DNA of 64,000 nucleotides from Sphingomonas beigongshangi. GTDB taxonomy: Bacteria; Pseudomonadota; Alphaproteobacteria; Sphingomonadales; Sphingomonadaceae. A program made the position numbers and the translations under genes. The notes under the pieces are model-generated. The model worked only from the letters and a program-made list of their open reading frames with translations. It searched no databases and had not been told where the DNA came from. This document shows, piece by piece, positions 46,398-55,432 of the stretch; position 1 is the first letter of the stretch; each line of letters begins with the position of its first letter. The stretch is from positions 248,001 to 312,000 of the forward strand of contig NZ_JADHDT010000005.1 in NCBI RefSeq assembly GCF_016820445.1, written 5' to 3'.

Positions 46398-47861
46398 ATG
46401 GCGACCAAGAATGCCGAGGCCTATGAGGCCGTTTCGAAGAAGTATGAGTGGGGCTTCGCGACCGAGGTCGAGCAGGACTTCGCGCCCAAGGGGCTGAGCG
46501 AGGACACCGTCCGCTACATCAGCGCCAAGAAGAACGAGCCCGAATGGATGCTCGACCGGCGGCTCAAGGCGTTCCGGCTGTGGCAGACGCTGGAGGCGCC
46601 GGACTGGGCCAAGCTCAACGTGCCGCCGATCGATTACCAGGACGCCTATTATTACGCCGAGCCCAAGGCGAAGGCGACGATCGCCTCGCTCGACGAGCTC
46701 GATCCGGAAATCCGGCGCACCTATGAAAAGCTCGGCATCCCGATCGAGGAGCAGAAGGTGCTCGCCGGCGTCGAGGGCGCGCGCAAGGTCGCGGTGGACG
46801 CGGTGTTCGACAGCGTCTCCGTCGCCACCACCTTCCGCAAGGAGCTGGAGGAGGCGGGCGTCATCTTCCGCTCGATCAGCGAGGCGATCCGCGAATATCC
46901 CGATCTGGTCAAGAAGTGGCTGGGCAAGGTCGTGCCGCAGCGCGACAATTACTTCGCGACGCTCAACAGCGCGGTGTTCAGTGACGGCACCTTCGTCTAC
47001 ATTCCGGAGGGCGTGCGCTGCCCGATGGAGCTCAGTACCTATTTCCGCATCAACGCGGAGAACACCGGCCAGTTCGAACGCACGCTGATCGTCGCCGACA
47101 AGGGCGCCTACGTCAGCTATCTCGAGGGCTGCACCGCCCCGATGCGCGACGAGAACCAGCTCCACGCCGCAGTGGTCGAGCTGGTCGCGCTCGACGATGC
47201 CGAGATCAAATATTCGACCGTCCAGAACTGGTATCCGGGCGACGAGAACGGCAAGGGCGGCATCTATAATTTCGTCACCAAGCGCGCGCTGTGCCAGGGC
47301 AGGAACAGCAAGGTGTCGTGGACCCAGGTCGAAACCGGCAGCGCGATCACCTGGAAATATCCGTCCTGCGTGCTCGCCGGCGACGGGTCGGTCGGCGAAT
47401 TCTACTCGGTCGCGGTGACCAACAACCGCCAGCAGGCGGATACCGGCACCAAGATGATCCACCTGGGGCGGAACACCCGCTCGACCATCGTGTCGAAGGG
47501 GATCAGCGCCGGTCGCTCCGACAACACCTATCGCGGCCTCGTCCGCGTGGCGCCGACGGCGGAGGGCGTGCGCAACTTCACCCAGTGCGACAGCCTGCTG
47601 CTCGGCGACCAGTGCGGCGCGCATACGGTGCCGTACATCGAGGTGAAGAACCCGAGCGCGCAGATCGAGCATGAGGCGACGACCAGCAAGATCAGCGAGG
47701 ATCAGCTGTTCTACGCCATGTCGCGCGGGCTCGATCAGGAAGCGGCGGTGGCGCTGATCGTCAACGGCTTCGCCCGCGAAGTGCTGCAGCAGCTGCCGAT
47801 GGAGTTTGCCGTAGAGGCGCAGAAGTTGCTGGGTATTTCGCTTGAGGGGAGCGTGGGGTGA
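46398..47861 (+). CDS. sufB: Fe-S cluster scaffold subunit SufB
   Basis: 487 residues. The SufB core beta-helix is clear: [83 protein letters not shown], and [19 protein letters not shown] near the end. It forms the SufBC2D scaffold on which clusters are assembled in the cytoplasm. It begins 1 bp after the regulator and ends overlapping the next small gene as TGATG. Confidence 0.97.
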   Translation: MATKNAEAYEAVSKKYEWGFATEVEQDFAPKGLSEDTVRYISAKKNEPEWMLDRRLKAFRLWQTLEAPDWAKLNVPPIDYQDAYYYAEPKAKATIASLDELDPEIRRTYEKLGIPIEEQKVLAGVEGARKVAVDAVFDSVSVATTFRKELEEAGVIFRSISEAIREYPDLVKKWLGKVVPQRDNYFATLNSAVFSDGTFVYIPEGVRCPMELSTYFRINAENTGQFERTLIVADKGAYVSYLEGCTAPMRDENQLHAAVVELVALDDAEIKYSTVQNWYPGDENGKGGIYNFVTKRALCQGRNSKVSWTQVETGSAITWKYPSCVLAGDGSVGEFYSVAVTNNRQQADTGTKMIHLGRNTRSTIVSKGISAGRSDNTYRGLVRVAPTAEGVRNFTQCDSLLLGDQCGAHTVPYIEVKNPSAQIEHEATTSKISEDQLFYAMSRGLDQEAAVALIVNGFAREVLQQLPMEFAVEAQKLLGISLEGSVG

Positions 47862-48202
47862 TGGTGATGTTCGCTGGTGCTTTGATAGCGTTGGCTGCGC
47901 AATCCGCGGCCGCGCCGGAGCCACAGGCAAATCCCCAGGTCATCGCGCAAGCACTCGATCGGTGCATGGCGACATATGCCGTGCGGATGACAAAAACTGA
48001 CGCGTCCGATGAGACGATCTTCGCGGAGGCGACACGCGGGTGTGTGCAGTTGAACGAACAGTTCAAGGCCGCAATCAACGCACAGGTGCCCGCGCCGCAG
48101 GCAAGCGCCTTCATCAAGCAAATGGATGCGACGGCCAAACCGAATTTCATGGTGATGCTTGCCAAGATTCGTCGCGATCGCGCGGCACGAGCTGCAAATT
48201 AA
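47861..48202 (+). CDS. Small exported protein of unknown function inside the suf operon
   Basis: 113 residues from the ATG at 47861 (TGATG overlap with sufB; a GTG one codon earlier is possible). A signal peptide is likely ([18 protein letters not shown]), followed by a helical domain with two cysteines (LDRCMATYAV, TRGCVQLNEQF) that could form a disulfide. The basic C-terminus reads KIRRDRAARAAN. I recognise no family. It is noticeably less GC-rich than sufB and sufC. An exported protein between two cytoplasmic SUF genes is unexpected; it may be a recent insertion that kept the operon coupled. Confidence 0.65.
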   Translation: MVMFAGALIALAAQSAAAPEPQANPQVIAQALDRCMATYAVRMTKTDASDETIFAEATRGCVQLNEQFKAAINAQVPAPQASAFIKQMDATAKPNFMVMLAKIRRDRAARAAN

Positions 48203-48215
48203 TCCAAGGTGGATG

Positions 48216-48959
48216 ATGCTTAAAATTGAAGACCTGCACGCCGAGATCGATGGCAAGGCGATCCTCAAGGGCCTGACCCTCGAGGTGAACGCGGGCGAGG
48301 TGCATGCGATCATGGGGCCGAACGGCGCGGGCAAGTCCACCCTCGGCTATGTGCTCGGCGGGCGGCCCGGCTATGAGGTGACGCAAGGATCGGTCACGTT
48401 CGACGGCCAGGACCTGCTCGAACTCGAACCGCACGAGCGCGCCGCGGCGGGCGTGTTCCTGGGCTTCCAATATCCGGTCGAGATCCCCGGCGTCAGCAAC
48501 GTCCAGTTCCTGCGCGAGAGCCTCAACGCGCAGCGCGTCGGGCGCGGCGAGAAGCCGCTGTCGGGCGGCGAATTCCTGAAGCTTGCGCGCGAGCAGGCGG
48601 CGGGGCTCGGCCTCGACCAGGAGATGCTGAAGCGCCCCGTCAACGTCGGCTTTTCCGGCGGCGAGAAGAAGCGCAACGAGATGGTGCAGATGGGCATCAT
48701 CGACCCCAAGTTCGCGATCCTCGACGAGACCGACAGCGGCCTCGACATCGACGCGCTGCGGATCGTCGGCGACGGCATCAACCGGATCATGCGGAAAGCC
48801 GACAAGGCGGTGCTGCTGATCACGCACTATCAGCGCCTGCTCGATTACGTGCAGCCGGATCGCGTCCATGTGCTCGCGGACGGGCGGATCGTCCGCTCGG
48901 GCGGTCCCGAACTGGCGCTGGCGCTGGAGCGCGAGGGCTATGCGGGGGTGGCGGCGTGA
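48216..48959 (+). CDS. sufC: Fe-S assembly ATPase SufC
   Basis: 247 residues from the second of two adjacent ATGs (48213/48216), the one correctly spaced from AAGG at 48206-48209. It is an ABC ATPase: Walker A GPNGAGKS with Lys40, Q-loop FQYPVEIPGVSN, signature FSGGEKKR (147-153), Walker B FAILDETDSG (Asp170, Glu171). It powers the SufB-SufD scaffold. Its stop overlaps the GTG start of sufD (GTGA). Confidence 0.97.
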   Translation: MLKIEDLHAEIDGKAILKGLTLEVNAGEVHAIMGPNGAGKSTLGYVLGGRPGYEVTQGSVTFDGQDLLELEPHERAAAGVFLGFQYPVEIPGVSNVQFLRESLNAQRVGRGEKPLSGGEFLKLAREQAAGLGLDQEMLKRPVNVGFSGGEKKRNEMVQMGIIDPKFAILDETDSGLDIDALRIVGDGINRIMRKADKAVLLITHYQRLLDYVQPDRVHVLADGRIVRSGGPELALALEREGYAGVAA

Positions 48960-50041
48960 CGCAGCTGCTCGACCTGCCGTCGAACCGCGACGAGGCATGG
49001 CGCTGGGCCGACCTCGGCGGCATCGCGGCGGCGGCGGCGCTCGCCCCGGTCGCAGCACCGGACGCGGAGTTCCTCGACCTGCCGGGCGCGAAGCTGTTGT
49101 TCGTCGACGGCGTGCTGGATGAGGCGCGCAGCGACCTGGGCCCGGTGACGCTGGGCCCGGTGACGCTGGGCGCGGTCGACGCGGGCGATCACCCGCTCGG
49201 GCGGCGCGCGTCGCACGGCTGGACGCTGCGCCTCGCCGCCGATGCGGCGGCGGATCCCGTGCAGGTCGTGCACGTCGCGACCGGTCGCGAAAACCATGTC
49301 GCCGCCGCGATCGAACTCGCCGACGACGCCGCCGTGCAGGTGGTCGAGACCTACGTGGGGGCCGGCTGGTCCAACCGTCTGGCGCGGATCACCTTAGGCA
49401 AGGCGGCGCGGCTGATGCGCTCGGTCCGGCTGCTGCAGGCGGCGGGGTTCACCTCGCTGCGCGAGGAAGCGACGCTGGGCGAGGGCGCGAGCCTGGTCAC
49501 GACGGTGCTCGGCGCCGGCGATGCCGGCACGCGGATCGACGGCGCCGTGACGCTGGCGGGCGAGGGCGGCTATGCCGAGTTCGGCGGCGCCTTGCTGACC
49601 CGTGCGGAGCAGCGCCAGGAATGCGCGGTGCGCGTGCGCCATGCCGCGCCCAATGGGCAGAGCCACCAATTGTGGCGCGCGGTCGCGGCGGATCGTTCGG
49701 TCGCCAGCCTCGCGGCGGCGGTCGAGGTGGCGCGGCATGCGCAGAAGACCGATGGCGAGCAGAGCCTGCGCGGCCTGCTGTTGCAGCGCTCCGCGACGGT
49801 CAACCTGAAGCCGGAGCTGGAGATTTTTGCCGACGACGTGAAATGCGCGCATGGCGCGACGGTGGGCGAGCTCGACGCGCGCGCGCTCTTCTACATGCAG
49901 AGCCGCGGCATTCCCCCGGCACGGGCGCAGGCGCTACTGACCCGCGCCTTCGTCGCCGATGCGCTCGACCGGATCGGTGACGAAAGGGTGCGCGAGGCGT
50001 TCGTCGCCGATGCGGATGCCTGGTTGGAGCGGGCGTTGTGA
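48956..50041 (+). CDS. sufD: Fe-S scaffold subunit SufD (GTG start)
   Basis: 361 residues starting at a GTG that overlaps the sufC stop. It shows the SufD pattern: a divergent N-terminus with RDEAWRWADL, a middle beta-helix, and the conserved end SLRGLLLQRSATVNLKPELEIFADDVKCAHGATVGELD, containing the Cys and His that bind iron at the SufB-SufD interface. A short duplicated LGPVTLGPVTLG occurs near residue 61-72. It partners SufB and SufC. Confidence 0.95.
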   Translation: MTQLLDLPSNRDEAWRWADLGGIAAAAALAPVAAPDAEFLDLPGAKLLFVDGVLDEARSDLGPVTLGPVTLGAVDAGDHPLGRRASHGWTLRLAADAAADPVQVVHVATGRENHVAAAIELADDAAVQVVETYVGAGWSNRLARITLGKAARLMRSVRLLQAAGFTSLREEATLGEGASLVTTVLGAGDAGTRIDGAVTLAGEGGYAEFGGALLTRAEQRQECAVRVRHAAPNGQSHQLWRAVAADRSVASLAAAVEVARHAQKTDGEQSLRGLLLQRSATVNLKPELEIFADDVKCAHGATVGELDARALFYMQSRGIPPARAQALLTRAFVADALDRIGDERVREAFVADADAWLERAL

Positions 50042-50100
50042 TGGTGGGCACGCCGATCCTCCCATACCCGATGCTGGGGACTGACGGCGGAGCCGGCGGC

Positions 50101-50188
50101 GGAGGGGCAGCCAAGCGGTGCCACAGCTCGGGGCTGCCCCTCCACCACGCCGCTGCGCGTCGCGGTCCCCCTCCCCGTGCCGGGGAGG
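50101..50188. repeat. Two hairpins in the 196-bp sufD-sufS gap
   Basis: ggaggggcagcc (50101-50112) pairs perfectly with ggctgcccctcc (50132-50143), loop 19 nt. cctccccg (50170-50177) pairs with cggggagg (50181-50188), loop 3 nt. This is a REP-like pair common in sphingomonad intergenic regions. It could reduce read-through or protect the upstream sufBCD mRNA. Confidence 0.65.
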
Positions 50189-50237
50189 ATTTGAGAGGGC
50201 TACGTACCCTCCACCGGCGCGCGCCCGGAGCGTTCGC

Positions 50238-51446
50238 ATGAGCACGACCGAACAGCCGCTCGATACGCTCGCCGACTTCCCCGCGATCCCGTCCGGCTGG
50301 GCCTATCTCGATACCGCGGCGACCGCACAGAAGCCGCAGGTCGTCGTCGACGCGATCGCACGTGCATACGGCGAGACCTATGCCACCGTGCACCGCGGCG
50401 TGTACCAGCGATCCGCCGACATGACGCTCGCCTATGAGGCAGCGCGGCGGACGGTGGCGCGGTTCATCGGCGCGGGCTCGGCGGACGAGATCGTGTTCGT
50501 GCGCGGCGCGACCGAGGCGATCAACCTCGTCGCGCAATGCTGGGCGGGAACGCAGCTGAAGGCAGGCGACCGCATCCTGCTGTCCGCGCTGGAGCATCAC
50601 AGCAACATCGTGCCGTGGCAGATGGTCGCGGAGCGCGTCGGTGCCGGCATCGATGTCGTGCCGCTGACCCCGGATCACCGCATCGATCTGGACGCCATGG
50701 CCGCGATGCTGACGCCGGCGCACAAGCTGGTCGCGCTGGCGCATGTCTCCAACGTGCTCGGCTCGGTGCTCGACGTCCGTCGGGCCGTCGAGCTCGCCCA
50801 TGGTGTCGGCGCCAAGATCCTGCTCGACGGATGCCAGGCGGTGCCGAGGGTGGCGGTCGACGTCGCGGCGACCGGTTGCGACTTTTACGTCTTCTCCGGT
50901 CACAAGCTCTATGGCCCGACCGGGATCGGCGTGCTGTGGGCGCGGCCCGACCTGCTCGACGCGATGCCGCCCTATCAGGGTGGTGGGTCGATGATTGACC
51001 GCGTGACCTTCGCGAAGACGACCTACGCCCCGCCGCCTGGGCGGTTCGAGGCGGGCACGCCTCATATCGTCGGTGCGCTGGGACTGGCGGCGGCGATCGA
51101 CTATGTCGAAGGCATCGGGCTCGATCGCATCCATGCGCATGAGGCCGCGCTGGTGCGCGACTGCCGCGCGGCGTTGTCGACGATCAATTCGGTGCGGCTG
51201 TTCGGGCCGGAGGATTCCGCCGGCATCGTCTCCTTCGCGGTGGAAGGGGTGCATCCGCACGACGTCGGCACCATATTGGACGAAGGCCAGGTGGCGATCC
51301 GCGCCGGCCATCATTGCGCGCAGCCGTTGATGGAGACGCTGGGCGTCGACGCGACCGCGCGGGCGAGCTTCGGCGTCTACAACGGGCCACGGGATATCGA
51401 GGCGCTGGTGCGCGGTATCGAACGCGTGACGCGGATATTTGGGTAA
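50238..51446 (+). CDS. sufS: Cysteine desulfurase SufS
   Basis: 402 residues from the ATG at 50238, with GGAG 9 bp upstream. Group II cysteine desulfurase: PLP-Lys223 in SGHKLYGP, LEHHSNIVPW contacting PLP, and the persulfide-forming Cys360 in RAGHHCAQPLM. It provides sulfur from cysteine to the SUF scaffold. A SufE or SufU partner is not in the window. The frame is open 40 codons upstream but crosses the REP-like repeats, so that part is not coding. Confidence 0.96.
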   Translation: MSTTEQPLDTLADFPAIPSGWAYLDTAATAQKPQVVVDAIARAYGETYATVHRGVYQRSADMTLAYEAARRTVARFIGAGSADEIVFVRGATEAINLVAQCWAGTQLKAGDRILLSALEHHSNIVPWQMVAERVGAGIDVVPLTPDHRIDLDAMAAMLTPAHKLVALAHVSNVLGSVLDVRRAVELAHGVGAKILLDGCQAVPRVAVDVAATGCDFYVFSGHKLYGPTGIGVLWARPDLLDAMPPYQGGGSMIDRVTFAKTTYAPPPGRFEAGTPHIVGALGLAAAIDYVEGIGLDRIHAHEAALVRDCRAALSTINSVRLFGPEDSAGIVSFAVEGVHPHDVGTILDEGQVAIRAGHHCAQPLMETLGVDATARASFGVYNGPRDIEALVRGIERVTRIFG

Positions 51447-51456
51447 GGATTTTCGG

Positions 51457-51915
51457 ATGAGCGACATGATCCGGGTCGAAGAGGTCGAGGCGGTGACGCC
51501 GCCGCCCCGCGCGCGCGTCGAGGATGCGCCCGAGGGGCAGGCGCGCGAGCGCGACTATCTCAGCGGATTCCTGCAGCAGAAACCGCAGGGCGAGGCGACG
51601 CACGAGCCGGGCGGGGCCTTGTACGAGAGCGTGATCGAGGCGCTGAAGGAAATCTACGATCCGGAAATACCGGTGAACATCTATGACCTGGGCCTGATTT
51701 ACGGCGTCGAGGTGACCGAGGACGGCCATGCCGCGGTGACGATGACGCTGACGACGCCGCATTGCCCGGTGGCGGAATCGATGCCGGGCGAGGTCGAGCT
51801 GCGCGTCGGCTCCGTGCCCGGGATCGCCGTCGCCGACGTCAATCTCGTGTGGGATCCGCCTTGGGACCCGCAGAAGATGTCGGACGAGGCGAAGCTGGAA
51901 TTGGGGATGCTGTAG
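51457..51915 (+). CDS. sufT: SUF-associated DUF59/MIP18-family protein SufT
   Basis: 152 residues from the ATG at 51457 (AAGGA upstream). After a variable N-terminus of about 50 residues, the DUF59 domain reads ESVIEALKEIYDPEIPVNIYDLGLIYGVEV, TLTTPHCPVAESMPGEVELRV and VWDPPWDP. SufT proteins help maturation of Fe-S proteins and replace carrier functions in SUF-only bacteria. It is 10 bp after sufS, in the same operon. Confidence 0.93.
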   Translation: MSDMIRVEEVEAVTPPPRARVEDAPEGQARERDYLSGFLQQKPQGEATHEPGGALYESVIEALKEIYDPEIPVNIYDLGLIYGVEVTEDGHAAVTMTLTTPHCPVAESMPGEVELRVGSVPGIAVADVNLVWDPPWDPQKMSDEAKLELGML

Positions 51916-51919
51916 AACG

Positions 51920-51941
51920 CCCCTCCCGCTTGCGGGAGGGG
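51920..51941 (+). terminator. GC-rich hairpin between sufT and sufA
   Basis: cccctcccgc (51920-51929) and gcgggagggg (51932-51941) form a perfect 10-bp stem directly after the sufT stop. Without a T-tract and only 15 bp before sufA, it is more likely a REP-like or attenuating element than a full terminator. Confidence 0.55.
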
Positions 51942-51955
51942 GGAGAAGAGACGAG

Positions 51956-52306
51956 ATGACCACCTTACGCCAGCGGCCTGCGCCGCTCATCCTCACCCCG
52001 AGTGCCGAGGCACGGATCGCCGAGCTGATGGGGCGCGCGCCGGAGGGCGCGACGGGCGTCAAGCTGTCGACGCCGCGGCGCGGCTGTTCGGGGCTCGCCT
52101 ATTCGGTCGATTACGTCACCGAGGCGAAGCCGTTCGACGAGATGATCGAGACGCCCGGCGGCACGCTCTATGTCGACGGCGGGTCCATCCTCTACCTGGT
52201 CGGCTCGACGATGGACTGGGTCGAGGACGATTTCACCGCCGGCTTCGTGTTCAACAATCCCAATGCCAAGGGCGCGTGCGGCTGCGGGGAGAGCTTCACG
52301 GTCTGA
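51956..52306 (+). CDS. sufA: A-type Fe-S carrier protein SufA (HesB/IscA family)
   Basis: 116 residues with the three cluster-binding cysteines of A-type carriers: Cys44 in RRGCSGLAY, and Cys108 and Cys110 in GACGCGESF. The length and the FNNPNAKGACGCGESF C-terminus are typical. It takes clusters from the SufBCD scaffold to apo-proteins. GAGAAGAGACG lies before the ATG. It is the last gene of the suf operon. Confidence 0.95.
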   Translation: MTTLRQRPAPLILTPSAEARIAELMGRAPEGATGVKLSTPRRGCSGLAYSVDYVTEAKPFDEMIETPGGTLYVDGGSILYLVGSTMDWVEDDFTAGFVFNNPNAKGACGCGESFTV

Positions 52307-52320
52307 ACGGCCTTGCTGTC

Positions 52321-52399
52321 CTCACCCTTCCGGCGCTGCGCGCCTCCCTCCCTCTCCCGTTGGGAGAGGGAAAAGCTGCCGCAGGCAGCTAAGGGTGAG
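52321..52399. repeat. Nested inverted repeat between converging sufA and the acyltransferase gene
   Basis: An outer pair ctcaccctt (52321-52329) / aagggtgag (52391-52399) encloses two inner hairpins: ccctctccc-gtt-gggagaggg (52350-52370) and agctgcc-gca-ggcagct (52374-52390). In the 104-bp convergent gap this cruciform-like REP element probably serves as a bidirectional terminator. Confidence 0.7.
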
Positions 52400-52410
52400 G
52401 GCAGGCGTCG

Positions 52411-53565
52411 TTACAGCGCCTTCTCGTAGATCACATAGGTCTTGTTGACCCGGCTCTGGATCGTCTCGGCGATCGAGCGCATGCCCTGGTTGTCCTCCAG
52501 GATCCAGCCGATCTCGCCGCGGCTCGCGCCATAATGGGCGACGGAGGCGCGGCGGATATATTCGATCATCATGAAGGCGAGCTGGCTGGCCAGCCGCGAC
52601 GCCTGCAGCTCCTTGACCACGCCCATCAGCGGCACGCGCATCGTGCGGACCTTGGGCTTACGCAGCCACAGCAGCAGCTTGGCCCAGCCGAAAGGCAGCA
52701 GGCTGCCGTTCAGGGGTTTGAGCGGCTCGTTGAGGTCGGGCAGGGTGATCATGAACGCGACCGGCTTGCCGTCCAGTTCGGCGATGCGGATCAAGTCGTT
52801 GAACACGATCGGCTTCAGCTTGACGCCGACATCCTTGATCTCCGGCGGGGTCAGGGGGACGAACCCCCAATTGTCGCTCCAGGCATCGTTGAGGATCGAC
52901 AGGATGATCGCGGCTTCCGCTTCGAACTTGGTCTTGTCGACCTCGCGGACCCGGATGCGCGGATTGTTCTCGCCCGACTTGATGATCCGCTTGACGATCG
53001 GCGGGAATTCCTGGGTGATGTCGAGCTCGTAGGTGTAGAGCGTCTTGACCGCGGCATAGCCGGCCCGCTCGATCCACCCCTGATATTCGGGGCGGGCATG
53101 GCCCATCATGATCGTCGGCGGATGGTCGAAGCCCTGGACCAGCAGGCCGGGCTCTTCCCAGATCGACTGGGAGATCGGACCGAGCGCCCGCGTCATGCCC
53201 TGTTCGCGCAGCCAGGCTTCGGCCTTGGCGAGCAGCGCGACGAAGATATCCTCATGCTCCGCATCCATCAGCCCCCATTGGCCGACGCCGGGGCCGAACC
53301 CCTGCACCGCCGGCATGGTCAACGCGAGCGTGTCGATATGGGCGGAGATGCGCCCGACGACGCGGCCATCCTGTTCCGCGAGGAACAACTGCGCCTTGGC
53401 ATGGCTGTACCAGCCGTTCTTTTCCGGCGTGATCAGGCCGAGCGCCTCGCCCTTCAGCGGCGGCACCCAATTGGGATCGTCCCTGTACAGACGAAAGGGC
53501 AGATCGACGAAGGCCTTGCGGTCCCTCTTCGTCGTTACGGGCCTGATCGTGAAGTCGCTTGCCAT
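52411..53565 (-). CDS. GNAT-like acyltransferase, candidate bacterial ceramide synthase (YghO/bCerS-like)
   Basis: 384 residues, cytosolic-looking, no signal peptide. The N-terminus FTIRPVTTKRDRKAFVDLPFRLYRDD and WVPPLKGE, the centre GPISQSIWEEPGLLVQGF and PPTIMMGHARPEY, and the end GEIGWILEDNQGMRSIAETI mark a GNAT-related family often called dATP pyrophosphohydrolase or YghO. From memory, the Caulobacter homologue was shown to be the bacterial ceramide synthase acylating sphinganine-type bases. The presence of spt, acp and a cerR-like gene 7-10 kb away supports that role here, but it remains inference. It is divergent from the desaturase gene. Confidence 0.72.
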   Translation of the reverse strand: MASDFTIRPVTTKRDRKAFVDLPFRLYRDDPNWVPPLKGEALGLITPEKNGWYSHAKAQLFLAEQDGRVVGRISAHIDTLALTMPAVQGFGPGVGQWGLMDAEHEDIFVALLAKAEAWLREQGMTRALGPISQSIWEEPGLLVQGFDHPPTIMMGHARPEYQGWIERAGYAAVKTLYTYELDITQEFPPIVKRIIKSGENNPRIRVREVDKTKFEAEAAIILSILNDAWSDNWGFVPLTPPEIKDVGVKLKPIVFNDLIRIAELDGKPVAFMITLPDLNEPLKPLNGSLLPFGWAKLLLWLRKPKVRTMRVPLMGVVKELQASRLASQLAFMMIEYIRRASVAHYGASRGEIGWILEDNQGMRSIAETIQSRVNKTYVIYEKAL

Positions 53566-53710
53566 CTATGTCCTCCCTCCGGCGCTCCAGCCTCTACCAT
53601 CGGGCGGCGATTTGACGAGTGACTATTCCGTCATCAGTGATTGGAAAACTCGCCCGATCCGGTCCGTGCCACGCCTGTAAATGCCATGCTGTCGCCACTA
53701 TCTGGGGGCA

Positions 53711-54814
53711 ATGGACCGAGCCATGGACAGCAGCATCTCCCTTTCGCGCGGCACCGCCCCGACGGCGGCAGCGCGTGCGACGACGATCCGCATCGCCGAC
53801 GACAAGACGATGCTGCGGACCGCGGCTGAATTGACGCGCGACCTGATCGCGCCGCGCCCGGCCATCTATTGGGCGGACATGGTGGCTTCTGCCGCGATCG
53901 GTTATGCCGCGCTGGCGGCGGCGGTGACCGTCGCGGGGACGGGCTGGGTCGTGCTGTTCGCGGTCGTGTCTGCGTTCGCCCTCTATCGCGCGCTCAGCTT
54001 CATCCACGAAGTCAGTCACATGAAGCACAGCGCCTTGCCGCGCTTCCGCGAGGGCTGGAATGCGCTGGTCGGCGTGCCGATGCTGACGCCCAGCTTCATG
54101 TACGAGGGGGTGCACAATCTCCACCATGCGCGCACGCGCTATGGCACCGTCGAGGATCCCGAATATCTGCCGCTCGCGCTGATGAAGCCCTGGACGCTGC
54201 CCGCGTTCGTGCTGATCTCCGCGCTCGCGCCGATCGGGCTTCTCATCCGCTACGCCATCCTGTCGCCTCTGTCGTTGCTGTCGCCGCGGCTGCGCACGAT
54301 CGTCATGGAGCGCTATTCGGCGCTCGCGATCAACCCGCAATTCCGCCGGCGCGCGCCGGAGGGGGAGGCGCGTTTGCTCTGGAACCGGATCGAGACGGCG
54401 GCGAGCCTGTGGGCGATCACGATCGTCGTGCTGACCGCGACGGGCGTGTTTTCGCTGCGCGGCGTGCTGATCGCGCTGGCGGTCGGCTCGGGTGTCGCCG
54501 TGGTCAACCAGGTGCGCACGCTGGTCGCGCATCTGTGGGAGAATGACGGCGAGGCGATGAGCGTCACCGGCCAGTATCTCGATTCGGTCAACGTACCGCC
54601 GCCCGCGCTGCTGCCCGCGCTGTGGGCGCCGGTCGGCCTGCGCTACCATGCGCTGCACCACCTCATTCCCGCGCTGCCCTATCATTCCCTGGGCGAGGCG
54701 CACCGCCGCATCACCGCCGCGCTCGAGGAGGGCTCGCCCTATCACAAGGCGAGCTATGCGGGGCTGCCGGGGCTGGTGAACAAGATTTTCCGCAGCACGC
54801 TCGTCAGGCGATAG
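53711..54814 (+). CDS. Membrane fatty acid desaturase family protein
   Basis: 367 residues from the ATG at 53711. The three histidine boxes of membrane diiron desaturases are present: HEVSH (99-103), HNLHH (135-139) and HALHH near residue 316 (RYHALHHLIPALPYHSL). At least four membrane helices surround them. It introduces a double bond or hydroxyl into an acyl or long-chain-base substrate. Neighbouring sphingolipid-type genes make a sphingoid base or its acyl chain a possible substrate; the family alone does not tell. It is divergent from the bCerS-like gene with a 145-bp shared region. Confidence 0.85.
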   Translation: MDRAMDSSISLSRGTAPTAAARATTIRIADDKTMLRTAAELTRDLIAPRPAIYWADMVASAAIGYAALAAAVTVAGTGWVVLFAVVSAFALYRALSFIHEVSHMKHSALPRFREGWNALVGVPMLTPSFMYEGVHNLHHARTRYGTVEDPEYLPLALMKPWTLPAFVLISALAPIGLLIRYAILSPLSLLSPRLRTIVMERYSALAINPQFRRRAPEGEARLLWNRIETAASLWAITIVVLTATGVFSLRGVLIALAVGSGVAVVNQVRTLVAHLWENDGEAMSVTGQYLDSVNVPPPALLPALWAPVGLRYHALHHLIPALPYHSLGEAHRRITAALEEGSPYHKASYAGLPGLVNKIFRSTLVRR

Positions 54815-54885
54815 CCGCCGTGTTGATCCGCCTCTAAGCTGCACCCCCGTCGTCGGGGACAGGGATCGGGCAGAAGGGCAGGCGG

Positions 54886-55425
54886 ATGGCGGGTGCGATG
54901 GCATGGATGGCTTTGGCGCTTCTGGCCCAGGCCGATGTGGCGCCCAGCGGCGCCGGCACGATCACCGTCGCGGTCTCCCCCGACAGCGGCCTTCCCGTGC
55001 CCGCCGCGGCGGCGCTGGCGGAGGGCGTGGGCGATGCCCTGACGGAGCGGCAGTTCCTGATCCTGCCCGGCCGCGACGTCGGCCGCTATACCGCGATCGT
55101 CACCCTCGAGCGCCACGAGCAGGGATCGGTGACCGCACCCGGGTCCGCGGTGGCCGCCACCAGCGGCGGTCTCGGCAACTGGGGGGCGAGCGCGCGGGTC
55201 ACGCTGCCGACGCGTAAGCAGGGCGTGCATGCGCTGATCATGACCACGATGACGGTCAGCATCGTGTCGCGCAGCGACGGGCGCAGGCTATGGACCGGCA
55301 GCGCGCTGACCGCGCAGGTCGACGGCAGTGCGGCCGATGCGCCTGCCGCGCTCGGTCGGTCGCTGGGGCGGGCGCTGATGTCGCGCTATCCCGAACCCGT
55401 CGACGGCACCGTATCGGTGCCGTGA
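54886..55425 (+). CDS. Hypothetical exported protein (179 aa)
   Basis: Not recognised. A short hydrophobic N-terminus (MAWMALALLAQADVA) could be a signal sequence. The rest looks like an alternating beta/alpha domain: TITVAVSPDSGLP, FLILPGRDVGRYTAIVTLERHEQ, ALIMTTMTVSIVSRSDGRRLWTG, ending RALMSRYPEPVDG. This resembles small periplasmic lipoprotein-like domains built to assemble at the envelope, but there is no lipobox Cys. It ends 7 bp before the converging lptG gene. Confidence 0.65.
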   Translation: MAGAMAWMALALLAQADVAPSGAGTITVAVSPDSGLPVPAAAALAEGVGDALTERQFLILPGRDVGRYTAIVTLERHEQGSVTAPGSAVAATSGGLGNWGASARVTLPTRKQGVHALIMTTMTVSIVSRSDGRRLWTGSALTAQVDGSAADAPAALGRSLGRALMSRYPEPVDGTVSVP

Positions 55426-55432
55426 ACGGCGG

